A stretch of DNA of 64,000 nt, from NCBI RefSeq assembly GCF_001571265.1, contig NZ_BCTL01000026.1, positions 46,510 to 110,509 on the forward strand, read 5' to 3'. Of the stretch, positions 9,900 to 19,530 are shown one piece after another (position 1 is the first letter of the stretch; each line of letters starts with the position of its first letter). The translations under genes and the position numbers were made by a program. The notes below the pieces were generated by a model, which saw only the letters and a program-made list of their open reading frames with translations, was not told the origin of the DNA and did no database searches. This stretch comes from Cedecea neteri NBRC 105707 = ATCC 33855. GTDB taxonomy: Bacteria; Pseudomonadota; Gammaproteobacteria; Enterobacterales; Enterobacteriaceae.

Positions 9900-11162
9900 T
9901 TATCTTCCCAACCACGGTTGTGGATTCACTGCCTGGCCCTGGCGGCGGATTTCGAAATAGAGTGACGGACGGCCCTGGCCGCCACTGCTACCAACCAGTG
10001 CGATAGGTTGCCCGGCACGCACCTGGGTGCCGACGCTGACCAATGCGCTCTGGTTGTAGCCGTAGAGACTCATATCGCCTTTACCGTGTTCAATAACGAC
10101 GACAAGGCCATAGCCCTGCAGCCAGTCGGCAAGGATCACGCGCCCGTCGGCAATGGCTTTAACTTCCGTGCCTTCTGACGCCGCAATAACGATACCTTTC
10201 CAACGTAGCTCACCTTGCAGCTGTTCGCCATAACGATGCAGTAACGAACCGCGAACCGGCCAGTATGCCTGCCCGCGCGGTGACCCGAGGCCGCCGGTTC
10301 TCGACATCAGCGAACGTTCGCTTTCGGTTGGCTTGTAGGTTGTGCCTTTATTGGACGCTTCCTGCTGCTTGTTACGAACCTGCTCTGCTTCGCGTGCCTC
10401 ACGCTCGGCGCGAGCTTTTGCCGCGGCTTCTGCGCGGGCGATCTGGCTCTGCAAGCGCGCCTGGTTCTGGCGCATTTCACTCAGCTTCTGCTGATCCTGC
10501 TGAATGGAGGATTCCAGGCCTGCCAGCGTCTTTTTGCGTTCGTTGCGGGCGCTCTCCAGCTTGGCCTGCTGCGCCTGCTGGTCGTACAGCAACGTTTGCT
10601 GCTCGCTTTGCTTACTTTCCAGCTCGGTTTTCTGCTGCGCAGCTTCCGCTTTGGTCTGCTTTAACTCTTCGATAGTCTGCTGACGGGCGGTGTTAAGGTA
10701 GCCGAAATAGGCCTGCAGCCGCTGGCCTCGTTGGCTTTCTTCACCGCTGAGAATCAGCTGAATACCGGTATGCTGACCCTGACGAAACGCTGCATCCAGC
10801 TGAGCGGCCAGGTTACGTTCCTGAGTCGCTTGCTGTTTTTGAAGTTTTGCAAGTGAGTTGTTCAGCGTCGCGATTTGATTGTTTAAATCCGCGAGAGTGT
10901 TCTGGGTTTCACGCAGCTTGCGGCTGGCCGCAGAAATTGCTTCTTCCTGCGCTTTTAGCTGAGCGAGTAAAACGGAACGCTGCTGCTGTTGCTGACGCAC
11001 CGCGCGCTCTTTAGCGGCGATATCCTGTTGAATGGATTGCAGCTGCTGCTTGTCGTCAGCGTGGCTGGAAAAAGGCAATAACAAGACGCCAGCGCTAAAC
11101 ACGCTGGCGTAGATAACGGGCTTCACAGCCCATGTCTTTGAAAAAATCGCCTTTCCCCTCAT
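9900..11162 (-). CDS. envC: Murein hydrolase activator EnvC
   Basis: Periplasmic division protein that activates the amidases AmiA and AmiB at the septum under FtsEX control. It has 420 residues: an N-terminal export signal, a long coiled coil (about residues 35-275, dense in Gln, Glu, Lys and Ala), then a C-terminal LytM domain from about residue 300. The LytM domain is degenerate: where active enzymes have HxxxD and HxH metal ligands, this one reads RYGEQL and SLYGYN, as in E. coli EnvC, which works as an activator and not a hydrolase. It sits between gpmI and yibQ in one minus-strand unit. Confidence 0.95.
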   Translation of the reverse strand: MRGKAIFSKTWAVKPVIYASVFSAGVLLLPFSSHADDKQQLQSIQQDIAAKERAVRQQQQQRSVLLAQLKAQEEAISAASRKLRETQNTLADLNNQIATLNNSLAKLQKQQATQERNLAAQLDAAFRQGQHTGIQLILSGEESQRGQRLQAYFGYLNTARQQTIEELKQTKAEAAQQKTELESKQSEQQTLLYDQQAQQAKLESARNERKKTLAGLESSIQQDQQKLSEMRQNQARLQSQIARAEAAAKARAEREAREAEQVRNKQQEASNKGTTYKPTESERSLMSRTGGLGSPRGQAYWPVRGSLLHRYGEQLQGELRWKGIVIAASEGTEVKAIADGRVILADWLQGYGLVVVIEHGKGDMSLYGYNQSALVSVGTQVRAGQPIALVGSSGGQGRPSLYFEIRRQGQAVNPQPWLGR

Positions 11163-11171
11163 GGGGAGGGA

Positions 11172-12719
11172 TTATTCCACGATGAACAGCGGCTTGCCAG
11201 TCATCTCGTGCGGGATTTCCATTCCCATCAGGCTCAACATGGTTGGCGCGATGTCAGAGAGCTTGCCGCCAGCGACAGCTTTCAGGTTTTTCTCACCTAC
11301 GTAAATCAGCGGAACTGGCAGGCTGGTATGCGCAGTATGTGCCTGGCCGGTAGCCGGGTCGCGCATTTGCTCTGCGTTACCGTGGTCTGCGGTGATCAAC
11401 AGCTCGCCGCCAACGGCCTCAACGGCTTTAACCACCTGGGCAACGCAGTTATCCAGTGCCTCAACGGCGGAAATCGCAGCATCATAGACGCCGGTATGAC
11501 CAACCATGTCACCGTTCGGGTAGTTGCAGATGATGGTATCGTACTTGCCGCTGTTGATGGCGCTTAGCAGCTTATCGGTCAATTCAGCGGAGCTCATTTC
11601 AGGCTGCAAATCGTAGGTCGCGACTTTGGGAGAATTTACCAGAATGCGGTCTTCGCCCGCGAACGGCTCTTCAACCCCGCCGTTATAGAAGAAGGTCACG
11701 TGGGCGTATTTTTCTGTTTCGGAGATGCGCAGCTGGGTTTTGTTGTGTTTCGCCATCCACTCGCCGAAGGTATTGGTCAGTGAAGCTGGTGGGTAAGCGC
11801 AGGCTGTTTTGATATCGGCTGCATATTCGGTCAGCATCACGAAGTCGCCAAACTGCACCACTTTTTTACGGCTGAAACCGTCGAAATTGGCGTTAACAAA
11901 GGCTCGGGTAATCTGGCGGGCACGGTCAGCGCGGAAATTCATGAAGATCAGCGCATCGCCGTCGTTCATGATTGATTCGGCTTCGCCTGCGGCACGAATC
12001 ACGGTTGGTTTAACGAATTCATCGTTTTCGTCGCGGGCGTAAGCGGCTTCCAAACCGGCAACCGCATTGTCTGCCTGGAATTCACCTTTGGCCTGAGTCA
12101 TCAGGTCGTAAGCCAGCTCAACGCGATCCCAGCGGTTGTCACGGTCCATTGCGTAATAGCGGCCAATCAGCGTTGCTACACGGCCTTTGCCCAGAGCAGC
12201 AAACTTGTCGGCAAATTTCTTCAGGGAAGACTCTGCGCTGCGTGGCGGCGTGTCGCGGCCATCAAGGAAAGCATGCAGATAGATAGCTTCTGCCCCGCGT
12301 TCGGCTGCCAGCTCGATCATCGCCAAAATATGGTCTTCATGGCTGTGAACACCGCCAGCGGAAACCAGGCCCATGATATGTACCGCTTTACCGGCGGCAA
12401 CGGCTTTGTCGACTGCACCAGTCAATACCGGGTTAGCAAAGAAAGTACGTTCTTTAATTTCAACATCCAGGCGAGTCAGATCCTGGTAGACGATGCGGCC
12501 AGCACCGAGGTTGACGTGGCCGACTTCGGAGTTACCCATTTGCCCGTCAGGTAGGCCGACTTCCAGCCCTGATGCGTTGATCAAAGTATGTGGACGCTGG
12601 GCCCACAGGCTATCCATCACCGGCGTTTTAGCATTAACAATCGCGTTATCCTGTTGCTCTTCGCGGTGGCCATAGCCATCGAGAATCACCAGGACCATAG
12701 GTTTTTTAGTAACCGACAT
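11172..12719 (-). CDS. gpmI: 2,3-bisphosphoglycerate-independent phosphoglycerate mutase
   Basis: Interconverts 3- and 2-phosphoglycerate using two manganese ions. 515 residues of the alkaline phosphatase superfamily. The N-terminal metal site is VILDGYG (residues 11-17) and the phosphorylated serine is S64 in MGNSEVGH. The C-terminal metal ligands lie in [10 protein letters not shown] and the [10 protein letters not shown] segment. It is the first gene of gpmI-envC-yibQ and is divergent from yibN. Confidence 0.97.
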   Translation of the reverse strand: MSVTKKPMVLVILDGYGHREEQQDNAIVNAKTPVMDSLWAQRPHTLINASGLEVGLPDGQMGNSEVGHVNLGAGRIVYQDLTRLDVEIKERTFFANPVLTGAVDKAVAAGKAVHIMGLVSAGGVHSHEDHILAMIELAAERGAEAIYLHAFLDGRDTPPRSAESSLKKFADKFAALGKGRVATLIGRYYAMDRDNRWDRVELAYDLMTQAKGEFQADNAVAGLEAAYARDENDEFVKPTVIRAAGEAESIMNDGDALIFMNFRADRARQITRAFVNANFDGFSRKKVVQFGDFVMLTEYAADIKTACAYPPASLTNTFGEWMAKHNKTQLRISETEKYAHVTFFYNGGVEEPFAGEDRILVNSPKVATYDLQPEMSSAELTDKLLSAINSGKYDTIICNYPNGDMVGHTGVYDAAISAVEALDNCVAQVVKAVEAVGGELLITADHGNAEQMRDPATGQAHTAHTSLPVPLIYVGEKNLKAVAGGKLSDIAPTMLSLMGMEIPHEMTGKPLFIVE

Positions 12720-12966
12720 TGCAACAACCTCTGAGTCTAAGACAAAATTTGCGTAATTTTACTACAGCCGATCCGGGCGAATAGCCGCAGAAGATCAAAG
12801 AAAGGGGCTGGATGGCGATCGGATTTCATCAGTCTGGTTCTTTTTTTTCGTAACAGCCCGCAGAATCCACATAACATTATTCAGACTGGCTGTAATTGCC
12901 ACAACGCGAAGGTATACTCCCCACCTGGTTTTCTCATCATTACTTAGTCGGGAGTTACTACCCCCC
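12720..12966. promoter_or_regulatory. Divergent gpmI / yibN promoter region
   Basis: 247 bases holding the outward promoters. A candidate -10 for yibN is TATACT at 12913-12918. No gene is seen. Confidence 0.4.
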
Positions 12967-13398
12967 ATGCAAGAAATTATGCAATTCGTTGGCCGCCACC
13001 CCATACTTAGTCTGGCGTGGGTTGGCCTGCTGGCCGCGGTACTTTTCATGACCTTTAAAGGTCTGGCTTCTAAAGTCAAAGTGATCACCCGTGGTGAGGC
13101 CACTCGCTTAATTAACAAAGAAGATGCGGTGGTTGTTGATGTACGCCAGCGTGATGATTTCCGTAAGGGCCACATTGCGAATTCACTGAACGTGCTACCA
13201 ACTGAAATCAAAAGCGGCAACTTTGGTGAACTTGAAAAACACAAAGCCAAACCCATTATTGTGGTATGCGCTAACGGTGTTTCTTCACAAGAATCAGCGG
13301 CTTTGTTGAACAAAGCTGGTTTTGAGCAGGTTGCGCTGTTAAAAGAAGGTATTGCTGGCTGGAGCGGGGAAAACCTGCCGCTGGTTCGCGGTAAATAA
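12967..13398 (+). CDS. yibN: Membrane-anchored rhodanese-like protein
   Basis: 143 residues with one N-terminal membrane helix (about 12-30) and a single rhodanese domain. The active loop is [12 protein letters not shown] with catalytic-type Cys at 101, and the domain start has [16 protein letters not shown] sulfurtransferase activity is likely but the physiological acceptor is unknown. It heads yibN-grxC-secB-gpsA-cysE, a conserved gammaproteobacterial order. Confidence 0.93.
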   Translation: MQEIMQFVGRHPILSLAWVGLLAAVLFMTFKGLASKVKVITRGEATRLINKEDAVVVDVRQRDDFRKGHIANSLNVLPTEIKSGNFGELEKHKAKPIIVVCANGVSSQESAALLNKAGFEQVALLKEGIAGWSGENLPLVRGK

Positions 13399-13419
13399 TC
13401 TGGAAAACTGAGGTAAACC

Positions 13420-13671
13420 ATGGCGAATATTGAGATCTACACCAAAGCGACTTGTCCTTTTTGCCACCGTGCAAAGGCCCTGCTGAATGAAAAAGGCGTG
13501 GCGTTCCAGGAATTACCTATTGATGGTGATGCCGCTAAGCGGGAAGAGATGATCAAACGCAGTGGGCGTACCACGGTACCGCAGATTTTTATTGACGCAC
13601 AGCACATTGGCGGTTGCGATGACTTGTACGCACTGGACGCGCGTGGTGGACTCGATCCCCTGCTGAGCTAG
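13420..13671 (+). CDS. grxC: Glutaredoxin 3
   Basis: Small glutathione-dependent dithiol oxidoreductase, 83 residues, the usual size. The active site CPFC is at residues 12-15. The glutathione-binding TVPQIFI segment and GGCDDL follow. It lies 21 bases after yibN and can reduce ribonucleotide reductase and protein disulfides in the cytoplasm. Confidence 0.97.
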   Translation: MANIEIYTKATCPFCHRAKALLNEKGVAFQELPIDGDAAKREEMIKRSGRTTVPQIFIDAQHIGGCDDLYALDARGGLDPLLS

Positions 13672-13727
13672 TGCGGTTTGTCTGCCGTGTATCGCAGAGT
13701 AAGGACGTTTAAATTTAAGGGTTAACA

Positions 13728-14195
13728 ATGTCAGAACAAAACAATACAGAAATGGGTTTCCAGATTCAGCGTGTTTACACCAAGGATGTCTCTTTCGAAG
13801 CACCTAACGCACCGCACGTTTTCCAGAAAGACTGGCAGCCAGAAGTAAAACTGGATCTGGATACTGCGTCCAGTCAACTGGCTGAAAATGTTTATGAAGT
13901 TGTGCTGCGCGTAACCGTGACCGCTACGCTGGGCGAAGACACCGCTTTCCTGTGCGAAGTTCAGCAGGCGGGTATCTTCTCCGTTGACGGTATCGAAGGC
14001 ACGCAGCTGGCGCATTGCCTGGGCGCATACTGCCCGAACATTCTGTTCCCATATGCGCGTGAATGTATCACTAGCCTGGTTTCTCGCGGTACTTTCCCTC
14101 AGCTGAACCTTGCACCGGTTAACTTCGATGCACTGTTCATGAACTATCTGCAGCAGCAAGCTGGCGAAGGTGCTGAAAACCATCAGGATGCCTGA
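13728..14195 (+). CDS. secB: Protein-export chaperone SecB
   Basis: Homotetrameric cytoplasmic chaperone that keeps preproteins unfolded and passes them to SecA. 155 residues, with the conserved FQKDWQPEV segment near residue 28 and the [19 protein letters not shown] block that shapes the peptide groove. Its TGA stop shares one base with the gpsA ATG (TGATG), so translation is coupled. Confidence 0.97.
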   Translation: MSEQNNTEMGFQIQRVYTKDVSFEAPNAPHVFQKDWQPEVKLDLDTASSQLAENVYEVVLRVTVTATLGEDTAFLCEVQQAGIFSVDGIEGTQLAHCLGAYCPNILFPYARECITSLVSRGTFPQLNLAPVNFDALFMNYLQQQAGEGAENHQDA

Positions 14196-15214
14196 TGAAC
14201 AGCCTTAATGCTTCAATGACTGTTATCGGTGCCGGCTCTTACGGCACCGCTCTCGCTATTACTCTTGCGAGGAATGGCCACCACGTTGTGTTGTGGGGCC
14301 ATGATGCCAAACATATCGCTACGCTGCAGGCCGATCGTTGCAACGTAGCTTTCCTGCCCGATGTTCCTTTTCCCGATACACTGCATCTTGAGAGTGATTT
14401 AGCCGTCGCGCTGTCTGCCAGCCGCAATATTCTGGTGGTCGTACCGAGCCATGTGTTCGGGCAAGTGTTACGCCAAATCAAGCCGCTGATGCGCCCGGAT
14501 GCACGTATTGTGTGGGCGACAAAAGGGCTGGAAGCTGAAACGGGGCGATTACTGCAGGATGTGGCTCGCGAGGCTCTGGGGGATGATGTTCCTCTGGCAG
14601 TCATTTCTGGCCCGACATTCGCGAAAGAGCTGGCAGCAGGCTTACCGACGGCGATTGCTCTTGCGGCGACCGACGAGCAGTTTGCAGAGGATCTCCAGCA
14701 TCTGCTGCACTGCGGCAAAAGCTTCCGCGTATACAGCAATCCCGATTTCATCGGCGTTCAGCTGGGCGGGGCGGTTAAAAACGTTATCGCTATTGGCGCA
14801 GGGATGTCGGATGGCATCGGGTTTGGTGCTAACGCACGTACCGCGCTTATCACGCGTGGCCTTGCAGAGATGACGCGTCTGGGTAGTGCGCTCGGTGCTT
14901 CACCGGAAACCTTTATGGGCATGGCCGGTTTGGGCGATCTGGTGCTGACCTGTACCGACAATCAGTCTCGTAACCGTCGCTTCGGCATGATGCTCGGTCA
15001 GGGGATGGATGTGGACGGCGCGCAGCAGAAGATTGGCCAGGTGGTTGAAGGTTATCGCAATACCAAAGAAGTTCGCGAGCTGGCGGCTCGGGTAGGCGTC
15101 GAAATGCCAATAACCGAGGAAATTTATCAGGTATTGTATTGCGGAAAAAATGCGCGCGAGGCAGCATTAACGTTGCTTGGTCGTACTCGTAAGGATGAAC
15201 GAAGCGGCAATTGA
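14195..15214 (+). CDS. gpsA: sn-Glycerol-3-phosphate dehydrogenase [NAD(P)+]
   Basis: Reduces dihydroxyacetone phosphate to sn-glycerol-3-phosphate, the backbone for phospholipids. 339 residues. The nucleotide-binding [10 protein letters not shown] lies near residue 12. The catalytic lysine region is [13 protein letters not shown], and SGPTFAKE is typical. It is coupled to secB by a one-base overlap. A hairpin with a T-run follows before cysE. Confidence 0.97.
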   Translation: MNSLNASMTVIGAGSYGTALAITLARNGHHVVLWGHDAKHIATLQADRCNVAFLPDVPFPDTLHLESDLAVALSASRNILVVVPSHVFGQVLRQIKPLMRPDARIVWATKGLEAETGRLLQDVAREALGDDVPLAVISGPTFAKELAAGLPTAIALAATDEQFAEDLQHLLHCGKSFRVYSNPDFIGVQLGGAVKNVIAIGAGMSDGIGFGANARTALITRGLAEMTRLGSALGASPETFMGMAGLGDLVLTCTDNQSRNRRFGMMLGQGMDVDGAQQKIGQVVEGYRNTKEVRELAARVGVEMPITEEIYQVLYCGKNAREAALTLLGRTRKDERSGN

Positions 15215-15243
15215 GGGATCGCTTAATACACCGCAATAACTTA

Positions 15244-15276
15244 AACGTCCCGACCCTGGTGTCGGGCGTTGTTTTT
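15244..15276 (+). terminator. Hairpin with T-run between gpsA and cysE (possible partial terminator)
   Basis: CCCGAC (15249-15254) pairs with GTCGGG (15261-15266). The stem is extended by AACG/CGTT around a bulged T and followed by GTTTTT. It lies inside the operon 17 bases before the cysE start. Confidence 0.55.
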
Positions 15277-15292
15277 ATGTCTGGAGAGAGCA

Positions 15293-16108
15293 ATGTCGTC
15301 AGAAGAACTGGATTTGGTGTGGAGCAATATTAAAGCCGAAGCGCGAGCGCTTGCGGATTGTGAACCCATGTTGGCCAGTTTTTATCATGCGACGCTCCTC
15401 AAGCACGATAACCTTGGTAACGCGCTCAGCTACATGCTGGCCAATAAGTTAGCTTCGCCGATTATGCCGGCTATCGCGATTCGCGAAGTTGTCGAAGAGG
15501 CCTACGCAGCCGATCCGCAGATGATTGCCTCTGCAGCTTGCGACATCCAGGCGGTGCGCACGCGTGATCCTGCGGTAGACAAGTATTCAACGCCGCTGCT
15601 TTATCTCAAAGGTTTTCATGCGCTCCAGGCATATCGAATTGGCCACTGGCTCTGGTTACAAGGGCGGCAGGCGCTGGCCATCTTCCTGCAGAACCAGGTT
15701 TCAGTCTCTTTTCAGGTAGATATTCACCCGGCGGCAAAAATCGGCTGTGGCATCATGCTCGATCATGCCACGGGGATTGTTATCGGTGAGACTGCGGTCG
15801 TTGAAAACGATGTTTCTATTCTGCAGTCGGTCACGCTGGGCGGTACCGGTAAAACCAGCGGCGATCGCCACCCGAAAATTCGCGAAGGCGTGATGATTGG
15901 CGCGGGTGCCAAGATCCTCGGCAATATTGAGGTCGGAATCGGTGCGAAAATTGGCGCAGGCTCCGTCGTACTACAGCCTGTTCCGCCTCATACCACGGCT
16001 GCTGGCGTACCGGCACGCATCGTGGGCACGCCTGGAAGTGATAAGCCAGCGATAGATATGGATCAGCACTTCAACGGCGCTGGCTTTGAGTACGGCGACG
16101 GCATTTAA
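15293..16108 (+). CDS. cysE: Serine O-acetyltransferase
   Basis: Makes O-acetylserine from serine and acetyl-CoA, the committed step of cysteine synthesis, with feedback inhibition by cysteine. 271 residues from the ATG preceded by GGAGAGAG. An earlier in-frame TTG at 15269 lies in the hairpin and is not used. An N-terminal helical SATase domain is followed by left-handed beta-helix hexapeptide repeats from about residue 140. Active-site D143 and H158 are present. Position 152 is Cys where E. coli has Arg (KIGCGIM), a small oddity near the active site. It converges on trmL; the two TAA stops overlap by 4 bases. Confidence 0.96.
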   Translation: MSSEELDLVWSNIKAEARALADCEPMLASFYHATLLKHDNLGNALSYMLANKLASPIMPAIAIREVVEEAYAADPQMIASAACDIQAVRTRDPAVDKYSTPLLYLKGFHALQAYRIGHWLWLQGRQALAIFLQNQVSVSFQVDIHPAAKIGCGIMLDHATGIVIGETAVVENDVSILQSVTLGGTGKTSGDRHPKIREGVMIGAGAKILGNIEVGIGAKIGAGSVVLQPVPPHTTAAGVPARIVGTPGSDKPAIDMDQHFNGAGFEYGDGI

Positions 16109-16578
16109 CTTCTGAGAACGGCGCCCTGATACCCTAGCTGTCGCCAGGCCTCATAGACCACCACGGACACCGAGTTAGAGAGGTTCATGCTGCGGCTGTC
16201 CGGCATCATGGGTATACGGATCTTTTGCTCGGGCGGCATCGCGTTCAGTATCTCCGCTGGCAGCCCGCGAGTTTCCGGGCCAAACATCAAATAATCCCCT
16301 GCCTGATAGCTCACAGCACTGTGGGCGGGTGTTCCTTTGGTCGTTAAGGCAAACAGACGTTGAGGCTTCTCAGCCTCCAGAAAGGCGTTGTAGTCGGTAT
16401 GGCGCAGAACTGTCGTAAATTCGTGATAATCCAGCCCGGCGCGGCGCAGGCGCTTATCGTCCCAGGGAAAGCCCATCGGCTCAATAATGTGCAGACGAAA
16501 ACCGGTGTTGGCGCACAGGCGGATAATGTTCCCGGTATTGGGCGGAATTTCTGGCTCAAACAAAACGATATTTAACAT
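16105..16578 (-). CDS. trmL: tRNA (cytidine/uridine-2'-O-)-methyltransferase TrmL
   Basis: SPOUT-class enzyme that methylates the ribose of the wobble nucleotide (position 34) in the two leucine tRNA isoacceptors in E. coli. 157 residues. The knot region carries [10 protein letters not shown] and [16 protein letters not shown], the S-adenosylmethionine site. It is convergent with cysE and downstream of cpxA, with a terminator between. In E. coli trmL and cpxA are far apart. Confidence 0.95.
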   Translation of the reverse strand: MLNIVLFEPEIPPNTGNIIRLCANTGFRLHIIEPMGFPWDDKRLRRAGLDYHEFTTVLRHTDYNAFLEAEKPQRLFALTTKGTPAHSAVSYQAGDYLMFGPETRGLPAEILNAMPPEQKIRIPMMPDSRSMNLSNSVSVVVYEAWRQLGYQGAVLRS

Positions 16579-16635
16579 ACAACCCCCATCAACTAGGGGC
16601 GCAGAATAGCAAAATTGCTATTGGGCAGAAACGAA

Positions 16636-16657
16636 AACAGGCTCCGTAGAGCCTGTT
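16636..16657 (-). terminator. cpxRA terminator
   Basis: AACAGGCTC (16636-16644), CGTA loop, GAGCCTGTT (16649-16657). Read on the minus strand it is followed by TTCGTTT. Confidence 0.75.
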
Positions 16658-16680
16658 ATTGCTAATGTCGATTCTGTTTG

Positions 16681-18051
16681 TCAGCGGTGATAGAGCGGCA
16701 GCCAGAGCGTCAGGCGAAGACCACCTAGCGGACTGTCGTCGGCTTTTACCCAGCCACGATGCTGCTGCACGGCGGTTTCAACGATGGCCAGGCCGAGCCC
16801 TGTGCCGCCCGACTCGCGATCGCGCGCTTCATCCGTACGATAGAACGGACGGAAAATCTGCTCTCTGTCCTCAGGGCTAACGCCCGGGCCATCATCGTCA
16901 ACGGTGACGGTAATACCTTGATTATCGACTGAGAAATTCACCGCTATTTTGGTGTGCGAGTAGCGCAGGGCGTTACGGACAATGTTCTCTAGCGCGCTTT
17001 CCAGCGCATTCGGGTTACCGTACATTAGCCACGGGCCTGGTGGGTAGGTGACCTCCAGCGATTTGCCCATTTGCTCGGCTTCGAAGGCGGCGTTATCCAG
17101 CATCTCTGTCCAGATTTGGTTGGCTTTCATCGTCTCGCTAACCAGCGCATTTTTTTGCTGGTTGCGCGACATGACCAGCAGGTCATTAATCATGCCGTCC
17201 AGGCGCTGGGCTTCCGTTTCAATGCGTGCCAGCTCTTTGCTCTCACCGCTGCGGCGACGCAGTAGCGCGGTGCCAAGCTGCAGGCGGGTCAGCGGCGTGC
17301 GGAGTTCATGAGAGATATCAGACAGCAATCTTTGCTGTGCCGTCATCATTCGTTCCAGCGCCGTCACCATTTGGTTAAAGCTCGCACCCGCGGCCTGGAA
17401 TTCCTGTGGCCCCGCCTCGAGTTCCGGATGTTGGCGCAGGTTACCCTGGGCTACTTCATCTGCCGCGTTTTTCAGCTTACGAGCCGGTTTGGCAAGGCTC
17501 CATGCCAGCCAGAGTAACAGCGGAGAACTCACCAACATGGTGACAATCAGCAGCAACAAAGGGCGGTCGAACAGCAGGTTGATGAAGTCAGATTGCGAAC
17601 TGCTGGCCGGGCGAATCAGGTAAAGTTGGTAGTTATCTTCACCGTCTCGCACCGAAAATGGCCCAACTAGTTCAACCCGGCCATATTTCTTTTTCTGGGG
17701 ATGGTCGGCGTTATCGGACTGGCCGATAAAGTTTCGGATGATCTGCATTTCGTTGCGTTGGGCGCCAATGACGCGCCCTTCGCTGGTGACCAGCAGCAGA
17801 CGCTGGCCAGGAGGTGCCCATTTGTCGATTGCACGGAACAAGCGCCGCCACCACATCAAATCATTCGGTGGATCGGTTGCCAGCTCAGCTTCGACGTGTT
17901 GCTCAATCATGTAGCCCTGACGTTGCTCATTTTCCATCAGCTCGGTCATCTGGCGTGAATCCAGCTTTGGCAGCATCAAAACTAACATCAGTACCAGAGC
18001 CAGCGTCAGCCAGAAGATGGCAAAAATGCGCGCGGTAAGGCTACTTATCAT
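16681..18051 (-). CDS. cpxA: Sensor histidine kinase CpxA
   Basis: Inner-membrane sensor of envelope protein misfolding. It phosphorylates CpxR and, when CpxP is bound, acts as its phosphatase. 456 residues: membrane helix at about 7-28, periplasmic sensor domain to about 163, second helix at about 164-185, HAMP linker, dimerisation helix with phospho-acceptor H248 in SDISHELRTPL, then an ATPase domain with N, G1 (DDGPGV) and G2 (GTGLGLAI) boxes. It overlaps cpxR by 4 bases (ATGA), so the pair is co-translated. Confidence 0.97.
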   Translation of the reverse strand: MISSLTARIFAIFWLTLALVLMLVLMLPKLDSRQMTELMENEQRQGYMIEQHVEAELATDPPNDLMWWRRLFRAIDKWAPPGQRLLLVTSEGRVIGAQRNEMQIIRNFIGQSDNADHPQKKKYGRVELVGPFSVRDGEDNYQLYLIRPASSSQSDFINLLFDRPLLLLIVTMLVSSPLLLWLAWSLAKPARKLKNAADEVAQGNLRQHPELEAGPQEFQAAGASFNQMVTALERMMTAQQRLLSDISHELRTPLTRLQLGTALLRRRSGESKELARIETEAQRLDGMINDLLVMSRNQQKNALVSETMKANQIWTEMLDNAAFEAEQMGKSLEVTYPPGPWLMYGNPNALESALENIVRNALRYSHTKIAVNFSVDNQGITVTVDDDGPGVSPEDREQIFRPFYRTDEARDRESGGTGLGLAIVETAVQQHRGWVKADDSPLGGLRLTLWLPLYHR

Positions 18052-18746
18052 GAAGCGGAAACCATCAGATAGCCACGGCCACGTAAGGTTTTAAACCACG
18101 GATGGCCGTCTTTGCGATCCGGCAATTTACGACGCAGATTGGAAATATGCATGTCAATTGCACGGTCGAACGGCGTCAAGCGTTTACCCAGGACTTCCTG
18201 GCTCAGGTGTTCACGAGAAACCACCTGACCCAGATGCTGGGCAAGGAGATACAGCAGCGTGAACTCGGTACCGGTTAAGTCTAACGCCTGCCCATCGAAG
18301 CTGGCTTCCTGGCGGCCTGGATTGAGGCTCAGCCCATCGACTTCTACCGTCGGTGAACTGCTGTCGCTGTTTTGTTGCTGCTCGCTCCAGTGTGAACGAC
18401 GCAGGATGGCGCGAATACGGGCGACCAACTCACGATCGTTAAAAGGTTTTGGTAAGTAGTCATCGGCACCCAGCTCAAGGCCGAGTACGCGGTCAAGTTC
18501 GCTACCGCGTGCGGTAAGCATAATGACGGGTGTCTGGTGTGTCTGGCGAAGCTCTTTCAAAGTATCAATGCCGTTTTTCTTGGGCATCATTACGTCAAGC
18601 AATAACAGGTCGATGCTGTCGTCCAGAAGCGTCAACGCTTGCTCACCATCGTGAGCAACAACCACGTCAAAACCTTCCATGTCGAGCAATTCCTTTAGCA
18701 GGGAAGTCAGCTCTCGGTCATCATCAACTAACAGGATTTTATTCAT
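18048..18746 (-). CDS. cpxR: Response regulator CpxR
   Basis: OmpR-family transcription factor of 232 residues. Receiver domain with acidic pocket DDD (8-10), phospho-acceptor D51 and K in the LPKPF loop. The C-terminal winged helix has the RAIDMHISNLRRKL recognition region. It controls envelope folding and proteolysis genes. It is divergent from cpxP, and a CpxR box lies in the shared gap, consistent with autoregulation. Confidence 0.97.
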   Translation of the reverse strand: MNKILLVDDDRELTSLLKELLDMEGFDVVVAHDGEQALTLLDDSIDLLLLDVMMPKKNGIDTLKELRQTHQTPVIMLTARGSELDRVLGLELGADDYLPKPFNDRELVARIRAILRRSHWSEQQQNSDSSSPTVEVDGLSLNPGRQEASFDGQALDLTGTEFTLLYLLAQHLGQVVSREHLSQEVLGKRLTPFDRAIDMHISNLRRKLPDRKDGHPWFKTLRGRGYLMVSAS

Positions 18747-18801
18747 TGTGAAATTACCTCCGAGGCAGAAATTACGTCATCAAGGCGCGCTAATCCATGA
18801 C

Positions 18802-18816
18802 TTTACGTTGTTTTAC
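18802..18816. promoter_or_regulatory. CpxR box between cpxR and cpxP
   Basis: On the minus strand it reads GTAAA-N5-GTAAA exactly (plus strand TTTAC-N5-TTTAC). This is the established CpxR-binding consensus, placed between the divergent starts. Confidence 0.85.
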
Positions 18817-18897
18817 ACCCCCTGACGCTAGTTTGCAGCGGGAATCGTAGACTGGCTCTCGTTGAATCGCAGCACACACAGATTTTGGGAGCAAGTG

Positions 18898-19407
18898 ATG
18901 CGCAATGTTACCGCTGTCGTCATGGCCTCAACACTGGCAGTTATCTCGTTAGCCAGCCAGGCCGCTGATTTGCCGACCGGCGTTAACTGGCCACAAAGCG
19001 ACAATCTGGCGAAACGAAACAACGCTCAGAATCACATGTTTGACGGCATAAATTTGACTGAGCAACAACGCCAACAGATGCGAGATCTTATGCACCGGGC
19101 AAGGCATGATAGCCCACCCGTTAATGTTAGCGAAATGGAGATCATGCATCGCCTGATCACCGCAGATAAATTTGATGAAGTGGCAGTGAAAGCTCAGGCT
19201 GAAAAAATGGCACAAGAACAGGTTGCCCGCCAGGTCGAGATGGCAAAAGTACGCAACCAAATGTACCACTTACTCAGTCCGGAACAGCAGGCCGCTTTAA
19301 ATGAGAAACACCAGCAGCGCATGGATAATCTCCGTGAACTGTCGGAACTGCAGCAGGGTGCTTCGCTGCAGGCCATGAGTAGTAGCAGTACCCGTAGTAA
19401 CCAGTAA
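18898..19407 (+). CDS. cpxP: Periplasmic adaptor CpxP
   Basis: Periplasmic repressor of CpxA and adaptor that brings misfolded pili proteins to DegP. The start is ATG 18898 with GGGAGCAAG before it, giving 169 residues and a proper signal peptide ([20 protein letters not shown], then cleavage near QAAD). An upstream in-frame TTG would spoil the signal. The mature part is helical, with the two LTxxQ-type motifs LTEQQRQQM and LSPEQQAAL that define the Spy/CpxP family. Strong Cpx activation is expected from the box upstream. Its 3' end carries the CpxQ small RNA. Confidence 0.95.
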   Translation: MRNVTAVVMASTLAVISLASQAADLPTGVNWPQSDNLAKRNNAQNHMFDGINLTEQQRQQMRDLMHRARHDSPPVNVSEMEIMHRLITADKFDEVAVKAQAEKMAQEQVARQVEMAKVRNQMYHLLSPEQQAALNEKHQQRMDNLRELSELQQGASLQAMSSSSTRSNQ

Positions 19408-19416
19408 CAAACCCTG

Positions 19417-19474
19417 TTTTCCTTGCCATAGACACCATCCCTGTCTTCCCCGCCTCACCAGGCGGGTTTTTTTT
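19417..19474 (+). ncRNA. cpxQ: CpxQ small RNA (3' UTR of cpxP)
   Basis: The segment beginning TTTTCCTTGCCATAGACACC matches the conserved 5' part of CpxQ, the Hfq-bound RNA cut from the cpxP transcript by RNase E in Salmonella and E. coli. It ends in a Rho-independent terminator: CCCGCC (19449-19454), loop, GGCGGG (19461-19466), eight T. CpxQ represses inner-membrane and other envelope protein mRNAs. The seed part is kept while the terminator loop differs from E. coli. The 5' end is set by analogy. Confidence 0.88.
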
Positions 19475-19530
19475 GCCCGATGCTCAGGTCTGATCCGCTA
19501 TACTAGCGGCATTCACCTGCGGGAGCCCCC

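Noticed and set aside
12795..13421. 208-residue frame antisense to yibN
   Set aside because: Ser/Thr-rich shadow of the rhodanese gene.
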